Origin: Ferrithrix thermotolerans DSM 19514
GTDB taxonomy: Bacteria; Actinomycetota; Acidimicrobiia; Acidimicrobiales; Ilumatobacteraceae
Assembly (NCBI GenBank): GCA_945861025.1
Contig: CAMASN010000020.1
Coordinates: 1-49,876, forward strand
Direction: 5' to 3'
DNA: 49,876 bases
Numbering within the stretch: position 1 is the stretch's first letter; every line of letters starts with the position of its first letter. The translations under genes and the position numbers were made by a program. A model generated the notes under the pieces. The model made no database searches and was not told the DNA's origin. It worked only from the letters and a program-made list of their open reading frames with translations. Shown piece after piece: positions 19,382-28,446 of this stretch.

Positions 19382-20398
19382 TCAGGCCTCGGCCATCGAT
19401 CGTAGAGCGTTGAGCACCGCATCGTCTGGCACCCCGGCGACAACCTCGACACCGTTATCGCCGTCGAGCACAAAGGTGAGGCCATCGAGTGCCTTTTTGT
19501 CGCGACCCATCAGGCCAAGAAGCATCTGATGATCGAACTCGGGCAGCGATGTGTTGAGTTCGTACAGGCCACCCACAACGTCGTAGTGCTGCTGCACCCG
19601 CGCCCTCGAGATGCGTCCCAACTCGTACCCGAGATGCGCCGCGTAGATGAGTCCGATAGCTACGGCCTCGCCGTGTGCCAGTGAGAAGTCGCCGACGATC
19701 TCGAGTGCGTGGGCCAACGTGTGTCCGTAGTTCAGCAGTGCTCGGCGCCCGCCTTCGCGCTCGTCGACACCCACGATGTCGGCCTTGATCTGCGCACACC
19801 GAGCGATACGATCGACCAGTTCCAAACTGAGCAGATCGTCGCCTGCAAGAAAGTGGTACTTGGCCATCTCACCCATGCCGCAGCGCATCTCGCGGGGACT
19901 CAAGGTGGCGAGTGCATCGAGATCGCACAACACCCCACTGGGCTGCCAATAAGCGCCAACGAGGTTCTTGCCCTCGGGCAGGTTGACGCCGGTCTTGCCG
20001 CCGATGGCAGCATCGACCATGCCGACCAACGTGGTGGACACGTGCACCACGGCCATGCCTCGGTGCCACGACGCAGCGGCGAATCCGGCGATGTCGGTGA
20101 CCATGCCCCCGCCAAGCCCGATGATCACGTCGTTACGAGTGAGCCCCATGTTGGCAAACCCGCGGCACAGGGTTTCGATAGTGGCCAACGACTTGTGTTC
20201 TTCGCCCTGACCGATGACAAAGACCTCGTGAGGTATGCCTGGATCGACCGCGAGCGGGATGCCTGTTTGAGTGATGATGGCGGCCCGGCGCGCCGACTTA
20301 GGCAGCATCGCAGCGAGTTCGCTGCGCACTCCTGAGCCAACGAGTACGTCGTAGCTGCGGTCGCCGAGTTCGACATGCACGGAGCGCACGTTGCTCAT
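19382..20398 (-). CDS. aroB: 3-dehydroquinate synthase
   Basis: A 338-residue NAD+ and metal-dependent enzyme converting DAHP to 3-dehydroquinate, the second step of the shikimate pathway. The NAD-binding and substrate loop is clear: GLGGGMVTDIAGFAAASWHR, then TTLVGMVDAAIGGKTGVN. Metal ligands sit in GMGEMAKYHFL (Glu), NYGHTLAHALE (His) and HGEAVAIG (His). Length is normal. Its ATG overlaps the aroK stop by four bases (ATGA), so the two are translationally coupled. Confidence 0.97.
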   Translation of the reverse strand: MSNVRSVHVELGDRSYDVLVGSGVRSELAAMLPKSARRAAIITQTGIPLAVDPGIPHEVFVIGQGEEHKSLATIETLCRGFANMGLTRNDVIIGLGGGMVTDIAGFAAASWHRGMAVVHVSTTLVGMVDAAIGGKTGVNLPEGKNLVGAYWQPSGVLCDLDALATLSPREMRCGMGEMAKYHFLAGDDLLSLELVDRIARCAQIKADIVGVDEREGGRRALLNYGHTLAHALEIVGDFSLAHGEAVAIGLIYAAHLGYELGRISRARVQQHYDVVGGLYELNTSLPEFDHQMLLGLMGRDKKALDGLTFVLDGDNGVEVVAGVPDDAVLNALRSMAEA

Positions 20399-20907
20399 CG
20401 CAACACCGCCTCGACAACTTCGGTTACCGACCGACCATCGACGGTGACAATCACGTCGGCGACCTCGCGATACAAGGCCTCGCGCTGTTCATACATCAGC
20501 CGCAACGTGCCCTCAGGGTCATCGTCGAGCAACGGGCGATGCACACCGCCTTTGACTCTGTCGGCGAGCATGCCCGGGTCGGCGCTGAGCCATACAACTC
20601 GGGCTCCGCTGGCGCGCAGCGCGTCGCGGTTTTGCTGACGCAGCACCACGCCGCCAGCCGCGGCAATCACAGATGCTCCGGGTTGGGCGAGTAACTCGCT
20701 GAGGACTTCGGATTCGATCTCACGGAATACCTCTTCGCCATCAGTGGCAAAGATATCGCGCACCGTACGTCCCTCGCGGGCTTCTAGGACTGCGTCGGTG
20801 TCGAGCAGATCGCATCGCAAACGAGACGCCAAGACTCTGCCGACCGTGGTTTTGCCAGAGCCCATCATGCCAACCAAAACAATGCGGCGATTGCCGGCTG
20901 CGCTCAT
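20395..20907 (-). CDS. aroK: Shikimate kinase
   Basis: A 170-residue kinase phosphorylating shikimate with ATP. The P-loop GMMGSGKT is at residues 13-20. [19 protein letters not shown] carries the shikimate-binding Asp and Arg, and AAGGGVVLR is the second substrate-binding motif. [10 protein letters not shown] forms the lid with its arginine. Both ends overlap neighbours by ATGA, with aroC upstream and aroB downstream. Confidence 0.97.
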   Translation of the reverse strand: MSAAGNRRIVLVGMMGSGKTTVGRVLASRLRCDLLDTDAVLEAREGRTVRDIFATDGEEVFREIESEVLSELLAQPGASVIAAAGGVVLRQQNRDALRASGARVVWLSADPGMLADRVKGGVHRPLLDDDPEGTLRLMYEQREALYREVADVIVTVDGRSVTEVVEAVLR

Positions 20908-22067
20908 CGCAACGATTCGTTATATGCCGCTGCGTTGCGTACGAATTCGTCGACCGTGTCGCCGCCAAACTTGCGCTGCGCCTCGGCTACAAGCACCAGC
21001 GCAACCATGGTCTCCGCCACCACGCCCATCGCAGGAACTGCGGTGACATCGGTGCGCTCTTTGAAGCTGACGGTGGCTTCTTTGGTGATGATGTCGACCG
21101 TGCCCAGCGTTGGAATGTTAAGTGTGGCCAATGGCTTCATCGCTGCACGCACCACCATCACTTCGCCCGTGGTCATGCCGCCCTCGGTGCCACCCGCCAA
21201 CGTGGTCTTGCGGCGATATGTGCCGGTTGCCGCGTCCCACGAGATGGCGTCGTGAGCGACGCTTCCACGCATGCCTGCAACCTCGAAACCGTCGCCGATC
21301 TCGACACCCTTTACAGCCTGAATACTCATCACGGCCTGCGCCAACAACGCGTCGAGCTTGCGATCCCAGTGCACGTGACTGCCGAGACCCACTGGCAGCC
21401 CGTAGGCCAGCACCTCGACAATGCCGCCGAGCGAGTCGCCGTCTTTGGCTGCCGCCTTAATCTCTTCGATCATCGCGTCTTCGGCCGACTTGTCGAAACA
21501 ACGAACCGGCGACTCATCGATCGCATCGAGGTCGGCCATCGTTGGGAGTTGCGCTGATTTCGAACGGGCCGGGCCCATCTGAACAACATGCGACAAAATC
21601 TCTATGCCGATGGTGCCGAGCAATTTCTTGGCAATTGCACCCGCAGCAACGCGTGCCGCCGTCTCGCGCGCGCTTGCACGCTCGAGCACATCGCGTGCAT
21701 CGGTGAAACCATATTTCTGCATGCCCGCCAGGTCGGCGTGACCGGGGCGCGGCTTGGTCAATGGGTCCTTTGTGACGCCGGGTGCGGGCGACATCTCTTC
21801 GTGCCACTTGTCGCTGCGGAACCATTCGCTGTTCTTGATCTCAATAGCCACGGGTGAGCCGAGCGTGCGACCGTGCCGTACGCCGCCGACCAAAGTGATT
21901 TCGTCAGCTTCGAACCGTTGCCGGGGACCACGGCCGTAGCCAAGACGGCGGCGACCCATTTCTTCTTGAATCTCTTCGACAGTGATGGGTAGGCCTGCGG
22001 GCAAGCCCTCGACAATGACAACGAGCGCTTGCCCGTGGGATTCGCCGGCGGTGAGATAACGAAGCAT
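20904..22067 (-). CDS. aroC: Chorismate synthase
   Basis: A 387-residue FMN-dependent enzyme making chorismate from 5-enolpyruvylshikimate 3-phosphate. It begins [16 protein letters not shown], the invariant AroC N-terminus, so the ATG at 22067 is the start; the frame open further upstream lies inside aroE and is not coding. [19 protein letters not shown] and SPVRCFDKS match the flavin/substrate loops, and [20 protein letters not shown] is the conserved C-terminal core. It follows aroE by ten bases and overlaps aroK by four. Confidence 0.97.
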   Translation of the reverse strand: MLRYLTAGESHGQALVVIVEGLPAGLPITVEEIQEEMGRRRLGYGRGPRQRFEADEITLVGGVRHGRTLGSPVAIEIKNSEWFRSDKWHEEMSPAPGVTKDPLTKPRPGHADLAGMQKYGFTDARDVLERASARETAARVAAGAIAKKLLGTIGIEILSHVVQMGPARSKSAQLPTMADLDAIDESPVRCFDKSAEDAMIEEIKAAAKDGDSLGGIVEVLAYGLPVGLGSHVHWDRKLDALLAQAVMSIQAVKGVEIGDGFEVAGMRGSVAHDAISWDAATGTYRRKTTLAGGTEGGMTTGEVMVVRAAMKPLATLNIPTLGTVDIITKEATVSFKERTDVTAVPAMGVVAETMVALVLVAEAQRKFGGDTVDEFVRNAAAYNESLR

Positions 22068-22077
22068 TGGGTGCAGG

Positions 22078-22908
22078 CTACCCGTGGCGAGCCACGAGTT
22101 CGTGCTCTGCGGCAGCACGCATCGCAGCAGGATTGGGGCTGACGCCGGTCCAGAGCTGTTGTTGCAGAACTGCCTGATGCACCAACATCCCCAAGCCATC
22201 TACCGCCGTTGCACCGCAGCGCCGAGCCCCACGCAGCAGCGCCGTCTCGATCGGGTGATACACCAAGTCGGCCACCACCTGGCTGGAGCGCAACAGCGCA
22301 AGGTCGAATGGTGCTTCGTCGCTGCCCATGCCAACAGAAGTTGCGTTCACCACGAGATCAACACGTGCGATGTCAGCGACATCACCAACGCGGGCACGGC
22401 CCATGCCAAGCAGAGCTGCAGCCTCGGCCCGAGCGGCAGAACGGTTAATGACCACAATGTGATCAATTCCTACCCGGGCGAGCGCATCGATTACAGACCG
22501 AGCCGCACCACCAGCTCCGAGCACCGCCACGGTCATACCCGATGGATCCACACCGGCTTCGCGCAGTGACGCCACAAAACCAGCGCCATCAGTGCTGTAG
22601 CCAGCGAGGCGGCCATCGTCTTGCAGCACCACAGTGTTGGCGGTGCGCAGCGCTTGAGCCGCTGGGTCGAGCACGTCGACCGCGGCGGCGACATCGTCTT
22701 TGTGGGGCATTGTCACCGATAGCCCTGAGATGCCGAGCACGCCCATGGCCGCAAGCGCCTCGGCTGCTTTGCCAGGCGCCACTTCGAACGCTGTGTAGAC
22801 CCAATCGAGTGCGCCGGCGGCAAAGGCTGCGTTGTGGATGACCGGACTCAAGCTGTGTCGCACGGGTGATCCAATAACCGCCGCAAGTTTTGTTGTGCCA
22901 GTGATCAT
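22078..22908 (-). CDS. aroE: Shikimate dehydrogenase
   Basis: A 276-residue NADP+-dependent enzyme reducing 3-dehydroshikimate to shikimate. The substrate site is [15 protein letters not shown] (about 13-27), and the catalytic lysine is in TMPHKDDVA (about 65-73). [15 protein letters not shown] is the Rossmann motif and VINRSAARA gives the NADP-phosphate Arg. [12 protein letters not shown] near the C-terminus is typical. The ATG overlaps the mltG stop (ATGA). Together with aroC, aroK and aroB it gives four of seven shikimate steps in this cluster. Confidence 0.96.
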   Translation of the reverse strand: MITGTTKLAAVIGSPVRHSLSPVIHNAAFAAGALDWVYTAFEVAPGKAAEALAAMGVLGISGLSVTMPHKDDVAAAVDVLDPAAQALRTANTVVLQDDGRLAGYSTDGAGFVASLREAGVDPSGMTVAVLGAGGAARSVIDALARVGIDHIVVINRSAARAEAAALLGMGRARVGDVADIARVDLVVNATSVGMGSDEAPFDLALLRSSQVVADLVYHPIETALLRGARRCGATAVDGLGMLVHQAVLQQQLWTGVSPNPAAMRAAAEHELVARHG

Positions 22909-24098
22909 TTCAGCAGTCCTGCGTCTCGTGCTTTTTGCACGTTTGCTTCGTGTTGTTGCAATGTTGCCCCAAACACATGATGTCCGTCTTCATCGGCGAC
23001 CACGTAATACAGATACACGCACGGTTCACCTGTTGCGAGGTCGCGACACAGCGCGTCGCCGCTGGGCGGATTTGGCTCGGGATGCAGCGCAGCCTGGATC
23101 GATGCTCGACCCGGATTGGCGATCGGAGTGGGCGTCAGGCCTAAGTGCAGATAGCTGTTGTACGGCGTGTCGGTGTCTTTGAGCACACTGAACGGTGTGT
23201 CGGCTGGCTGGCCGTACAGCAGCGTGGCATCGATCTGCAGCGGCATTGCGAGGAACAATCGGTTGTAGATGACACGAGCGATCTTCGACCGATCGATGTC
23301 AAACTTGGCCTCACGCTCGATCATCGAGGCCACCACCAACACCTCGTAGGGAGTACGCCCGAGTTCGGCGGCACCGGCCTCGATGCTTTCTTGACGACCA
23401 ACGCGCTCCATCAGTTTGACCATGCGTTCGATGACTTGAGTCTCCGATTCGCTGCCCGCCACCTGATACGTGTCGGGAAAGAGCAAACCCTCGAGGCTGG
23501 TGGAGTCCGCAGGCTGATACACCGAGCGAACAGTTCCGCTGGAAGCCGCAGCAGCGAAACGAGCGGCCGTCATCGGGGGAAGATCGCGCTCGACGCGTTT
23601 GCCCATCTTCTCGAGCGTGAAGCCTTCGGGGAAGGTGACCTTCTTGAAGGTCGCTTCGGGCGGCGTGTTGAGCACCCGCATAATGTTGCCCATGTGGGTT
23701 CGCTCGCGAATTTCGTAATAGCCCGGCGTGAGGCGGACCCCACCTTTGTGGTCTACGTAGTATCGAAACACCCGTGCGTTGGTAATAAATCCCTCGTCCT
23801 GAAGGCGCACACTGACGCTTTGCAATGTGTCGCTCTCGTTGACCGTAAAGTTCGATGCTGCGGTCACCTCGCCGGATGGGTTCACCTGACGGATGTACCA
23901 CCACCCAACACAACCGGCCGCCAAGATCGCAACAATCACGCAAGCACTTGCACCAAGCAGTACCCACTTCATGACACGTACTCGCCGCGGTGCGCGCTCT
24001 ACCTCGCTTGCTGGTGCGTAGGCGGTGTCGTCCCACGGATCTCGCGTCCAGTCATCGTCGCCGTGAGGCAACTGATCGATGGGGCCCAAGGTTCTCAA
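22905..24098 (-). CDS. mltG: Endolytic murein transglycosylase MltG
   Basis: A 397-residue membrane-anchored lytic transglycosylase that cuts nascent glycan strands. A charged cytoplasmic tail of about 40 residues precedes one membrane helix (VLLGASACVIVAILAAGC). The extracytoplasmic domain has the LysM-like part and the YceG core: FPEGFTLEKMG, LEGLLFPDTYQV, and VASMIEREAKFD holding the catalytic Glu. HLGLTPTPIANPG and FGATLQQHEANV close the domain. I prefer the TTG at 24098, which overlaps the ruvX stop as TTGA and follows GGGAGG by seven bases; a GTG at 24143 would add 15 residues. Confidence 0.92.
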   Translation of the reverse strand: MRTLGPIDQLPHGDDDWTRDPWDDTAYAPASEVERAPRRVRVMKWVLLGASACVIVAILAAGCVGWWYIRQVNPSGEVTAASNFTVNESDTLQSVSVRLQDEGFITNARVFRYYVDHKGGVRLTPGYYEIRERTHMGNIMRVLNTPPEATFKKVTFPEGFTLEKMGKRVERDLPPMTAARFAAAASSGTVRSVYQPADSTSLEGLLFPDTYQVAGSESETQVIERMVKLMERVGRQESIEAGAAELGRTPYEVLVVASMIEREAKFDIDRSKIARVIYNRLFLAMPLQIDATLLYGQPADTPFSVLKDTDTPYNSYLHLGLTPTPIANPGRASIQAALHPEPNPPSGDALCRDLATGEPCVYLYYVVADEDGHHVFGATLQQHEANVQKARDAGLLK

Positions 24099-24535
24099 CG
24101 AGGCGCCTCCCGCGATTCGCGATCGACTCGGCCATCGAGCCACGTCTGTAAAATAACCGCAGCAGCAACCTTGTCAATGATGAGCCGACGCTCGGGCGCA
24201 CGCATTCCGCGTTCGATGAGCATCTGATCTGCAGTCACCGTGGTTCGCCGCTCGTCGATGGTCTCAATGGGCACGCCGACCACGCTAGCTAACGACTTCA
24301 CTTCCTTGAGGGCGCCTTGCGCGGCCTTGCCAACTGAGCCGTCCATCGATAATGGCAAGCCCACCACAACCCGCTCGGCTTCCTCTTCGATCACCAGAGC
24401 TTTGATGCGCTCGTGATCGATGCGGGTAGACCCTGATCTCTGCAACACAACCAAGGGCGACGCGATGGTTCCACTGCGATCACTCACAGCAACGCCGATG
24501 CGCTTGCTGCCGAGGTCGAGTGCCAGAACCCTCAC
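24095..24535 (-). CDS. ruvX: Holliday junction resolvase-like protein RuvX (YqgF)
   Basis: A 146-residue RNase H-fold protein of the YqgF/RuvX family, implicated in Holliday junction resolution and in pre-16S rRNA maturation. It begins MRVLALDLGSKRIGVAVSD, with the first catalytic Asp in LDLG. VVVGLPLSMDG and ETIDERRTTVTADQML are the other conserved blocks. GTG at 24535 is chosen because the longer open frame overlaps alaS and adds no family sequence. It lies 22 bases after alaS; alaS-ruvX-mltG-aroE is a common bacterial gene order. Confidence 0.93.
   Translation of the reverse strand: MRVLALDLGSKRIGVAVSDRSGTIASPLVVLQRSGSTRIDHERIKALVIEEEAERVVVGLPLSMDGSVGKAAQGALKEVKSLASVVGVPIETIDERRTTVTADQMLIERGMRAPERRLIIDKVAAAVILQTWLDGRVDRESREAPR
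24096..24111 (-). promoter_or_regulatory. Ribosome binding site that sets a TTG start for mltG
   Basis: On the minus strand GGGAGG (24111-24106) precedes TTG (24098-24096) by seven bases. The TTG overlaps the ruvX TGA stop, the same 4-bp overlap seen at other joints of this operon. Confidence 0.6.
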
Positions 24536-24557
24536 GATTGGCCGACTCGAAGTGCGC

Positions 24558-27161
24558 TCACCTGTTGGTAGCGGCCTGTCGAGCGAGTTCGAGTGCTTGG
24601 TCGAGGCCTTCGGGGTTCTTGCCACCGGCCGTGGCGATGTCGCCCTTGCCGCCGCCGCCGCCACCAACTGCCTTGGCCGCATCTTTGATGAGGTCGCTGG
24701 CCTGACCACCGAACGCCGCCGTGATTGCTGCCACCAAGGTGACTCCACCGGTGGGCGTGAGCCCACCCAGAATCACTGCTTCGATGCCCGCCTGCTGACG
24801 AACGGCAAGTGCCAGATCGCGCAGTTCGCCCGGTGCCAAGCCATCGACACGACTGACCAGCACACCACCGGTGGAGTTGCCAGCAAGCTCGGCGGCCTGC
24901 CCCATTGCGGCCTTGGCGCGCAATGCCTTGATCTCGTCGTTCAGCGCCTTGATCTCGTCGAGTTTGCGCTGCACACCATCGACCACTTCGTGGGTGGCAA
25001 CGCCAACGAGTCGAGCGGTGTCGGTGAGCATACGGTCTTCGCGCTGCAACAAGGCGATGCTGTTGTAACCAGTGACCGCCTCGATGCGACGCAGGTTGGA
25101 GCCAACCGAGCTTTCACCAACGATCTTGATGGTGCCAATATCGCCTGTTGCTTTCACGTGGGTGCCGCCGCACAGTTCGACAGAACTGCCAGCTTCGAGC
25201 ACGCGCACAATGTCGCCGTACTTGTCGCCGAAGAATGCAATCGCGCCAAGCGCTGTGGCTTCATCCTTGGTGGTCTCGTATGAACGCGCAGGCACGTTGT
25301 TGAGCACCTCGGTGTTGGCGATCTGCTCGATCTGAGCAATCTCTTCGTCGGTAACTGCCGAGTAATGGCTGAAGTCGAAACGAAGGCGATCGGGACCGAC
25401 CAACGAACCGGCCTGTTTCACGTGAGCGCCCAGCACAACGCGCAGCGCGTGGTGCAAGATGTGCGTGCCGGTGTGGTTGCGGCGAATGGCATCTCGGCGA
25501 ACGACATCGATGGCTGCAGTTGCATTCTGTCCGGCCGCAATGGTGCCGCTCACGAGACGCGCCCGGTGACGACGCAAGCCCGGCAGCGCGAACGTGGTGT
25601 CGAGCACCTCAGCCACACCAGTGGGCGTTGTGATGGTGCCGGTGTCGCCTACCTGGCCGCCCGACTCGGCGTAGAATGCACTGCGTTCGAGGAAGATCTC
25701 GATCTCACCGTCTTCGACCTCGTACACACTGAGCACGCGACTCTCGGCGGTGGTGTCGGTGTAGCCCACGAATTCGGTGGCCCCGAACTGCTCGCTGAGT
25801 TCGCGATAGATGTCGGTTTGATCTTCGTCGGTGGCGTTTGATTTGCGGCCGGCCTTGGCGCGACGGCGCTGTTCGGCCATGTCGGTGTCGAAACCTTCGC
25901 GATCTACGGCGACACCGCGCTCGCCAGCGATCTCTTCGGTGAGCTCAAGCGGGAAGCCATAGGTGTCGTGCAGCGTGAACGCCGTAGTGCCCTTGAGCAC
26001 CTTGGAGTCTTTGGCGAGTTCGTCTTCGAGAATGACCAAGCCGGTCTTGAGCGTTTGACGGAAACGCTCTTCTTCCTTGGTGAGCACGCCAACAATGAAG
26101 TCTTTGTTGGCGATGACATCGGGGTACGCGCCACCCATGACATCGATGGCGGTCTCGACCAGGCCGGGCATCACCAAACGCTCGGTGCCCAACAAATAGG
26201 CGTGGCGCACGGCGCGACGAATAATGCGACGCAGCACATAGCCACGACCCTCGTTGCTCGGGAACACGCCGTCGTTGACCAGCATGGTGCTACTTCGCGC
26301 ATGCTCGGCAAGCACGCGCAAGCTGAAACTGTTGCGATCGTCGTAATCGCCAACGCGATAGCTCTTGCCGGTAACCGACGAAGCCTGATCGATGAGCGGC
26401 AACATCACGTCGGTTTCCCAAACACTGTCTTTGCCCTGCACCAACGCCAGGATGCGCTCGAGGCCAGCGCCCGTATCGATAGATGGCTTTGGCAACGGCG
26501 TGCGGGTGCCATCGGGGGCCTGGTTGAACTGCATGAACACCAGGTTCCAGAACTCCATGAACCGATCGCCCTGAGGATCGTTGAGCGGACCACCATCGGG
26601 ACCGAAGCTGGGGCCGCGGTCGATATGTAGTTCGCTGCACGGACCACATGGACCGGTATCACCCATCTGCCAGAAGTTGTCTTTGTCGCCCAAGCGCTGG
26701 ATGCGATTCATTGGCACGCCAACTTGGTCGTGCCAGATCTGCTCGGCCTCGTCGTCGCTTTCGTGCACAGTGACCCAGATGCGGTCGCCGTCGAGTCCGA
26801 AGACCTCGGTAACCAGTTCCCAGCTCCACGGGATGGCATCACTCTTGAAGTAATCACCAAAGCTGAAGTTGCCGAGCATCTCAAAGAACACAAGGTGGCG
26901 CTTCGTGCGACCGACGTCGTCGAGGTCGTTGTGCTTGCCGCCAGCGCGTGCGCACTTTTGAGCCGTCACGGCGCGCTTGAAAGGCGGCGTCTCGTCACCT
27001 ACAAAATACGACTTGAAAGGCACCATGCCCGCAACCGTGAACAACACCGTTGGGTCATGAGGAATGAGGCTCGCCGACGCAACTGGCGTGTGCCCGCGGT
27101 CTGCGAAGAAGCCCGTGTAGGCATCGCGTAATTGATTGGCGGTAGTAGGCGGCGTGCTCAT
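24558..27161 (-). CDS. alaS: Alanine--tRNA ligase
   Basis: An 867-residue class II aminoacyl-tRNA synthetase charging tRNA-Ala. The N-terminal catalytic domain has GMVPFKSYFVG and CARAGGKHNDLDDVG. The editing domain carries the zinc histidines in NHTGTHILHHALR and the CGGTHV motif. The glycine-rich C-terminal DHHA1/C-Ala region is present (GGGGGGKGDIATAGGKNP). Length is typical. TAGGCT lies nine bases before the ATG, suggesting a leaderless start for the whole aro operon. Confidence 0.98.
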   Translation of the reverse strand: MSTPPTTANQLRDAYTGFFADRGHTPVASASLIPHDPTVLFTVAGMVPFKSYFVGDETPPFKRAVTAQKCARAGGKHNDLDDVGRTKRHLVFFEMLGNFSFGDYFKSDAIPWSWELVTEVFGLDGDRIWVTVHESDDEAEQIWHDQVGVPMNRIQRLGDKDNFWQMGDTGPCGPCSELHIDRGPSFGPDGGPLNDPQGDRFMEFWNLVFMQFNQAPDGTRTPLPKPSIDTGAGLERILALVQGKDSVWETDVMLPLIDQASSVTGKSYRVGDYDDRNSFSLRVLAEHARSSTMLVNDGVFPSNEGRGYVLRRIIRRAVRHAYLLGTERLVMPGLVETAIDVMGGAYPDVIANKDFIVGVLTKEEERFRQTLKTGLVILEDELAKDSKVLKGTTAFTLHDTYGFPLELTEEIAGERGVAVDREGFDTDMAEQRRRAKAGRKSNATDEDQTDIYRELSEQFGATEFVGYTDTTAESRVLSVYEVEDGEIEIFLERSAFYAESGGQVGDTGTITTPTGVAEVLDTTFALPGLRRHRARLVSGTIAAGQNATAAIDVVRRDAIRRNHTGTHILHHALRVVLGAHVKQAGSLVGPDRLRFDFSHYSAVTDEEIAQIEQIANTEVLNNVPARSYETTKDEATALGAIAFFGDKYGDIVRVLEAGSSVELCGGTHVKATGDIGTIKIVGESSVGSNLRRIEAVTGYNSIALLQREDRMLTDTARLVGVATHEVVDGVQRKLDEIKALNDEIKALRAKAAMGQAAELAGNSTGGVLVSRVDGLAPGELRDLALAVRQQAGIEAVILGGLTPTGGVTLVAAITAAFGGQASDLIKDAAKAVGGGGGGKGDIATAGGKNPEGLDQALELARQAATNR

Positions 27162-27170
27162 GGTCTGAGC

Positions 27171-27176
27171 AGCCTA
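27171..27176 (-). promoter_or_regulatory. Leaderless -10 box (TAGGCT) of the alaS operon
   Basis: TAGGCT on the minus strand ends nine bases before the alaS ATG at 27161. Confidence 0.4.
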
Positions 27177-27222
27177 CCCTTTCGACCTCTTGGCGATCTG
27201 GTGTAATTCGCATGTCGCGCGC

Positions 27223-27228
27223 TACCTT
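27223..27228 (+). promoter_or_regulatory. Leaderless -10 box (TACCTT) of the cysteine-rich gene
   Basis: TACCTT ends six bases before GTG 27235, so the transcript would start at the GTG. This supports GTG 27235 over in-frame codons upstream. Confidence 0.45.
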
Positions 27229-27234
27229 CTTGGC

Positions 27235-27960
27235 GTGGCCCGACCCGACGACCTGCACGAATACATCAGCTTCGATGACCCCGATGAGCATCGCACGTGG
27301 GTCTTCGATGCCACCTTCTTGCGCTCTGGCTGGAACTGCATCTGGGGCAACGGATGTAAAGGCGTGCTGTCCACCGACGCATCCGAACTACAACAAGGAT
27401 GTTGCAGCTTTGGGGCCCACTTCATCGACGACGCCGATGTACAGACCGTGGTCGAAAGTTCGGCCCGACTCACCGCCGACCAATGGCAGTTCCATGCCGA
27501 GGCGGCCGAAGGCGGATGGACTGCCACCGACCCCGACGGCACCATCACCACTCGCGTGATTGATGGCGCCTGCATCTTCCACAACCGGCCTGGTTTTTCT
27601 GGCGGCGCTGGGTGTGCACTACACAGCGCAGCACTGGCGGTGGGCGAACGCCCTATCGACTGGAAGCCCGACGTGTGTTGGCAACTCCCCCTTCGCCTTC
27701 ACGAAGACACCGATCTGCACGGCCATGTCACCAGCACCTTGCGCGAATGGAAGCGCCGCGACTGGGGCGAAGGCGGCACCGACTTTCATTGGTGGTGCAC
27801 CGAGACCTCCGAGGCGTTCAATGGCAGCAAGCGCACGTATCAATACCTGCGCGACGAGATCATCGAGTTCACCGGAGTGAAGGTGTACGAGATGTTGGTG
27901 AAACAACTCGAGAGAAGTCGAGCCACACCGGTTGCGCATCCAGCGGTTCGCCGCAAGTAA
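27235..27960 (+). CDS. Cysteine-rich protein, possibly zinc/iron-chelating (DUF3109/YkgJ-like)
   Basis: A 241-residue soluble protein with no signal peptide. Cysteines cluster as CIWGNGCKG, then GCCSFGAHF, then GACIF, GGAGCALH and KPDVCWQLP. This order of C, C, CC, C, C and a final KPxxCxxxP resembles the zinc/iron-chelating DUF3109/YkgJ families, which I offer as a tentative assignment. The last third is rich in Trp and charged residues (TDFHWWCTETSEAF) and has no match I recognise. GTG 27235 is chosen from the -10 box six bases upstream. It is divergent from alaS and stands alone. Confidence 0.7.
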   Translation: MARPDDLHEYISFDDPDEHRTWVFDATFLRSGWNCIWGNGCKGVLSTDASELQQGCCSFGAHFIDDADVQTVVESSARLTADQWQFHAEAAEGGWTATDPDGTITTRVIDGACIFHNRPGFSGGAGCALHSAALAVGERPIDWKPDVCWQLPLRLHEDTDLHGHVTSTLREWKRRDWGEGGTDFHWWCTETSEAFNGSKRTYQYLRDEIIEFTGVKVYEMLVKQLERSRATPVAHPAVRRK

Positions 27961-27966
27961 ATGAAA

Positions 27967-27997
27967 CGAGGAGGACCCGCACTGCGGATCCTCCTCG
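27967..27997. terminator. Bidirectional hairpin terminator between convergent genes
   Basis: CGAGGAGGA (27967-27975) pairs perfectly with TCCTCCTCG (27989-27997). CCGC/GCGG (27977-27980/27984-27987) extends the stem to a 3-base loop across one mismatch. Seven bases downstream of the plus-strand gene and 39 beyond the glnB stop. On the minus strand TTTCATTT follows; on the plus strand there is no T run. Confidence 0.75.
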
Positions 27998-28036
27998 CTG
28001 TCATCACTCGTATATTTCGAAGGCCCGAAGGCACCT

Positions 28037-28390
<354 letters not shown>

Positions 28391-28446
28391 CTATGGTCAA
28401 GCTTGTTAACTCTCATTGTGTCTTGCGTCATGGGGTGCAGACGCGA

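Noticed and set aside
24143-24143. GTG start for mltG
   Set aside because: No ribosome binding site and a longer overlap with ruvX, while TTG 24098 has both a strong site and a 4-bp overlap.
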